A DNA stretch of 6,687 nucleotides, taken from contig DAOVCM010000048.1 of assembly GCA_030670015.1 (NCBI GenBank), forward strand, positions 1 to 6,687, in the 5' to 3' direction. How positions within the stretch are numbered: position 1 is the stretch's first letter; each line of letters begins with the position of its first letter. Shown one piece after another: positions 4,772 through 6,687 of this stretch. Made by a program: the position numbers and the translations under genes. The notes under the pieces are model-generated. The model had not been told where the DNA came from. It ran no database searches and worked only from the letters and a program-made list of their open reading frames with translations. Source of the DNA: Candidatus Bathyarchaeota archaeon (GTDB taxonomy: Archaea > Thermoproteota > Bathyarchaeia > TCS64).

Positions 4772-5914
4772 TTAGTGTGATTTTCTCCAAGTTATCCCCC
4801 AACCGAAGATCCACTCAACAAGGGTTACCCACCAGACAAAGGTATTCACTATTCTTAGGAAGTAATAAATCGGTAAACCTAAGGAAAAATCTTTGAGAAC
4901 GCCTGCACCATAAGCTCTCAAAACAGCTGGGAAACACACCATAATCAGGTCTAGTCCTAACATAATTATCACGAACCATCTCAGAAAAAATAATTCGTTA
5001 ACAAGCAAGGGCATAGCAACTAGCAGTCCTAGAACAGCTGCCCAAAAGAGTGTAAATACCAGGCACTCTACTAGGATCAACGCCACAGTGAAGGTTAAAG
5101 GCTTGCTGGAAAAGACTTTGGAACCATGTTTGTGAAGGCACTGAAAAAAACCATAATACCATCTTTTAATCTGTGTCACGTATTCACCTAGACCATTTGG
5201 TTCGAGGGTGGAGGCGTAAGCTTCAATGAGGGAGGTTCTATGGCCATCAAGCTCCAGTGACCAGGTGAGATCAAGATCCTCTGTAAAAGTATCCGTTGGG
5301 ATTCGATACTGCTTGAGGATATGTGTCCTATAAACGGCGCAGCAGCCAGATACTACGAATAGGCCGTTTACCATGTCTTGCCCTCTCTTCAGCGTTGTTT
5401 GTGCATAGAAGTCCTCAACAACCCTCGCCTTCTTAATAGCCATATTCAAGCTTCTTTCTGATGGTATGACGAATCCGCTAGCGGCGGCAATGTCCCTTTC
5501 CATAAAGGTCTTTACAGTTTTCTCTATGAAGGATTCCTCTAAAACAGTGTCTGCGTCCACGATCATGACAAGGTCGGTGTCGACCAAGTCCAAAGCTCGG
5601 TTTATACTTTCAGCTTTTCCAATGCGTTGAGGGTTCCGTAGAACATACACACCTCTATATTTTTTCGCTACTTCACTAGTGCTGTCATTACTTCCATCGT
5701 CTACCACGATTATACTTTTAATCCTCTTGGTCTGGTTTAGCAGACTTTCCAGTGTCCTAGTAATGTTTTTTTCCTCGTTCAAGGCGGGGACTATAGCTGT
5801 AAGAGTGAAATCGTGGTTTTCTGGAGCTTGTAAAAACATAGGTTCAATGTACGAAGCTATACCTAAACAATACATGATGAAGTTAGGTGCGAAGGCGGGG
5901 AGCATTGGTGGCAT
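4772..5914 (-). CDS. Membrane-bound family 2 glycosyltransferase (BcsA/NodC-like)
   Basis: The 380-residue protein transfers sugar from a nucleotide-sugar on the cytoplasmic face and probably extends a surface glycan or glycolipid. The GT-A catalytic set is complete: IVPALNEE (41-48), VVDDG (70-74), D120-A-D122, T211-E-D213 carrying the predicted base, and Q248-IKR-W252, the QxxRW motif of processive enzymes. The N-terminus (5-28) is hydrophobic enough for an anchor. C-terminal membrane segments lie near 272-304, 312-333 and 345-370. Cellulose/hyaluronan/chitin synthase relatives usually have more helices, so this is a compact form. ATG 5914 follows the stop of the upstream gene by 6 nt, with no clear SD, implying translational coupling; ATG 5905 or 5875 are alternatives. 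The coupled coiled-coil membrane protein may be its partner. Fold and chemistry are confident; the donor and polymer are unknown. Confidence 0.94.
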   Translation of the reverse strand: MPPMLPAFAPNFIMYCLGIASYIEPMFLQAPENHDFTLTAIVPALNEEKNITRTLESLLNQTKRIKSIIVVDDGSNDSTSEVAKKYRGVYVLRNPQRIGKAESINRALDLVDTDLVMIVDADTVLEESFIEKTVKTFMERDIAAASGFVIPSERSLNMAIKKARVVEDFYAQTTLKRGQDMVNGLFVVSGCCAVYRTHILKQYRIPTDTFTEDLDLTWSLELDGHRTSLIEAYASTLEPNGLGEYVTQIKRWYYGFFQCLHKHGSKVFSSKPLTFTVALILVECLVFTLFWAAVLGLLVAMPLLVNELFFLRWFVIIMLGLDLIMVCFPAVLRAYGAGVLKDFSLGLPIYYFLRIVNTFVWWVTLVEWIFGWGITWRKSH

Positions 5915-5920
5915 GGACCG

Positions 5921-6547
5921 TCATCTCAAATTTACATCATTATGTCTAGTTTGTGTCGATTTCTTTCTTGTGTGCAATAGACTGTTTACTAGGTTGGCGA
6001 AGCCAATTAATAGAAATCCAATCCCTAACACTAATTTTATTGTAGTTGGTAAAACGAGAGGTATCAGAATAATGGACCCTATGAGGATCATTAAGATCCC
6101 TACTGTGGCTACACCTAGGGTTGGATAGGGGGGAGCTAGCTCATCTTCTTCAATATCTGATTTCCTCGGCTCGATTCCTAGATTATTGTATATTTCTTTG
6201 TCTGTCTCAATCAGCTTCCTGACTTGTTTTTCTTTTAGGGATTGCAGCGACGGTGCTAGATTGGAGAGATTTTCCAGTTCTTTTATGTGTTCTCGTTTTT
6301 CATCTTCTGCTCTCTCTATTCTTCTCTCAAAGAGATTTATGGATTCCAAAATACTGGTTCGTTCTCTCTCCAAGTCTGTTAGAGTTTTGTCAATTGAAGC
6401 TGAGCTTACTCGATCGATTAAATCATTTGATGGTGGAGCATCATCTTCTCTCTTCGAGAGTTTTTCCTGTAGATCAGTTGGAAAACCGAATAAGGCTGCT
6501 ATCTCAAGCGGGGTTAAAATTGTTTTCTGATTGTTATAACTATTCAA
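5921..6547 (-). CDS. Coiled-coil protein with two C-terminal membrane helices, unknown function
   Basis: I do not recognise this 208-residue protein. It has a short N-terminal segment LTPLEIAALFGFPTDLQEKL (11-30) that may be a small helical domain, then a highly charged helix-forming region (about 53-120, rich in Glu, Lys, Arg with spaced Leu/Ile) that looks like a coiled coil. An acidic linker (DIEEDELAPP, 131-140) leads to two hydrophobic helices near 143-166 and 170-191, and a basic polar tail. The bulk of the protein is probably cytoplasmic. Start: TTG 6547, because no ATG or GTG occurs in the frame back to the stop at 6655-6653, and no SD is visible. It ends 6 nt before the glycosyltransferase start, so the pair is almost certainly co-translated. 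A scaffold or regulator of that enzyme is an inference from context only. Confidence 0.8.
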   Translation of the reverse strand: MNSYNNQKTILTPLEIAALFGFPTDLQEKLSKREDDAPPSNDLIDRVSSASIDKTLTDLERERTSILESINLFERRIERAEDEKREHIKELENLSNLAPSLQSLKEKQVRKLIETDKEIYNNLGIEPRKSDIEEDELAPPYPTLGVATVGILMILIGSIILIPLVLPTTIKLVLGIGFLLIGFANLVNSLLHTRKKSTQTRHNDVNLR

Positions 6548-6562
6548 TAGAGAGAGCGCCCC

Positions 6563-6597
6563 AATAATTATTACGTTGAAGCTTAATTTTAAATTAT
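6563..6597 (-). promoter_or_regulatory. AT-rich promoter region of the coiled-coil/glycosyltransferase unit
   Basis: Two TATA-like candidates precede TTG 6547 on the minus strand: TTTAAAATT (6593-6585), about 42 nt away, and the palindromic AATAATTATT (6572-6563), about 20 nt away. The first would give a leader of roughly 15 nt; the second would place the transcription start slightly inside the coding start. The first is preferred. Confidence 0.35.
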
Positions 6598-6686
6598 GTA
6601 GGGGCGCACCATCTGAACATTTTTTCGAAACGGGGATTAGAAGAAGTATTCCTTACGCACTGTTTAACCTCCTCTCGTTTTGAAGT
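6594..6686 (-). CDS. Possible C-terminal tail of an upstream minus-strand gene
   Basis: One minus-strand frame is open from the window's right edge to a TAA at 6596-6594, encoding 30 residues that begin TSKREEVKQC and end FRWCAPT. It is polar and helix-compatible, but 30 open codons can occur by chance. Other frames close sooner. An AGGAGGT (6672-6666, minus strand) is followed by a GTG after 6 nt, but that frame stops after seven codons. No family can be named. Confidence 0.2.
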   Translation of the reverse strand, partial: TSKREEVKQCVRNTSSNPRFEKMFRWCAPT

Positions 6687-6687
6687 A

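Noticed and set aside
5679..6567. Plus-strand open frames opposite the glycosyltransferase and coiled-coil genes
   Set aside because: They cross or mirror well-supported minus-strand genes; their Ser/Phe/Leu-rich products are what antisense of Glu/Lys-rich coding sequence gives.
6576..6683. 35-residue plus-strand frame at the right edge starting with TTG
   Set aside because: No SD or family likeness, and it overlaps the likely promoter of the minus-strand unit.
1..6687. CRISPR array, transposase, integrase site or rRNA
   Set aside because: No regularly spaced repeats, mobile-element proteins or conserved rRNA strings were seen on either strand.

Overview
The window looks archaeal. Its left end carries a typical archaeal gene order: the C-terminus of a DUF106 (EMC3/TMCO1, YidC-like) membrane protein, an archaeal-type cytidylate kinase, and ribosomal protein L14e, which bacteria lack. 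TATA-like boxes 25-45 nt upstream of several starts, SD motifs of the GAGGTGA type, T-rich 3' ends and two TTG starts without an SD also fit an archaeon. Base composition is moderate and the intergenic stretches are AT-rich. I cannot place the lineage more precisely; a TACK/Bathyarchaeia-like genome is only a guess.

Layout. (1) 1-956, plus strand: DUF106 end, cmk and rpl14e, tightly packed as the tail of a secY/adk-type ribosomal operon. (2) 957-1314: a non-coding stretch with two long-range inverted repeats, including a perfect 11-bp pair, ending in a promoter. (3) 1327-2088, plus strand: a PNP/UDP-phosphorylase superfamily protein that keeps the nucleoside-side residues but seems to lack the phosphate-binding ones. 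It converges, 19 nt apart, on (4) 2108-3169, minus strand: a flavin reductase-fold protein followed by a short flavodoxin/WrbA-like protein, a likely two-gene redox unit. (5) 3170-3646: non-coding, with a strong 8-bp GC-rich hairpin. (6) 3647-4417, minus strand: a zinc-ribbon protein with several membrane segments. (7) 4427-4771: non-coding, with a 12-bp perfect palindrome. (8) 4772-6547, minus strand: a two-gene unit of a coiled-coil, double-membrane-span protein followed 6 nt later by a membrane family 2 glycosyltransferase with all catalytic motifs. (9) 6548-6687: an AT-rich promoter and possibly the tail of another minus-strand gene.

How the genes fit together. The left block is housekeeping: membrane protein insertion, CMP/dCMP phosphorylation and the large ribosomal subunit. 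The nucleoside enzyme may act in purine salvage or nucleotide breakdown. The flavin reductase and flavodoxin-like proteins plausibly share FMN or electrons. The glycosyltransferase and its coupled coiled-coil partner are the best candidates for an undescribed module, probably making or exporting a surface glycan or glycolipid. There is no CRISPR array, transposase, tRNA or rRNA that I can see.
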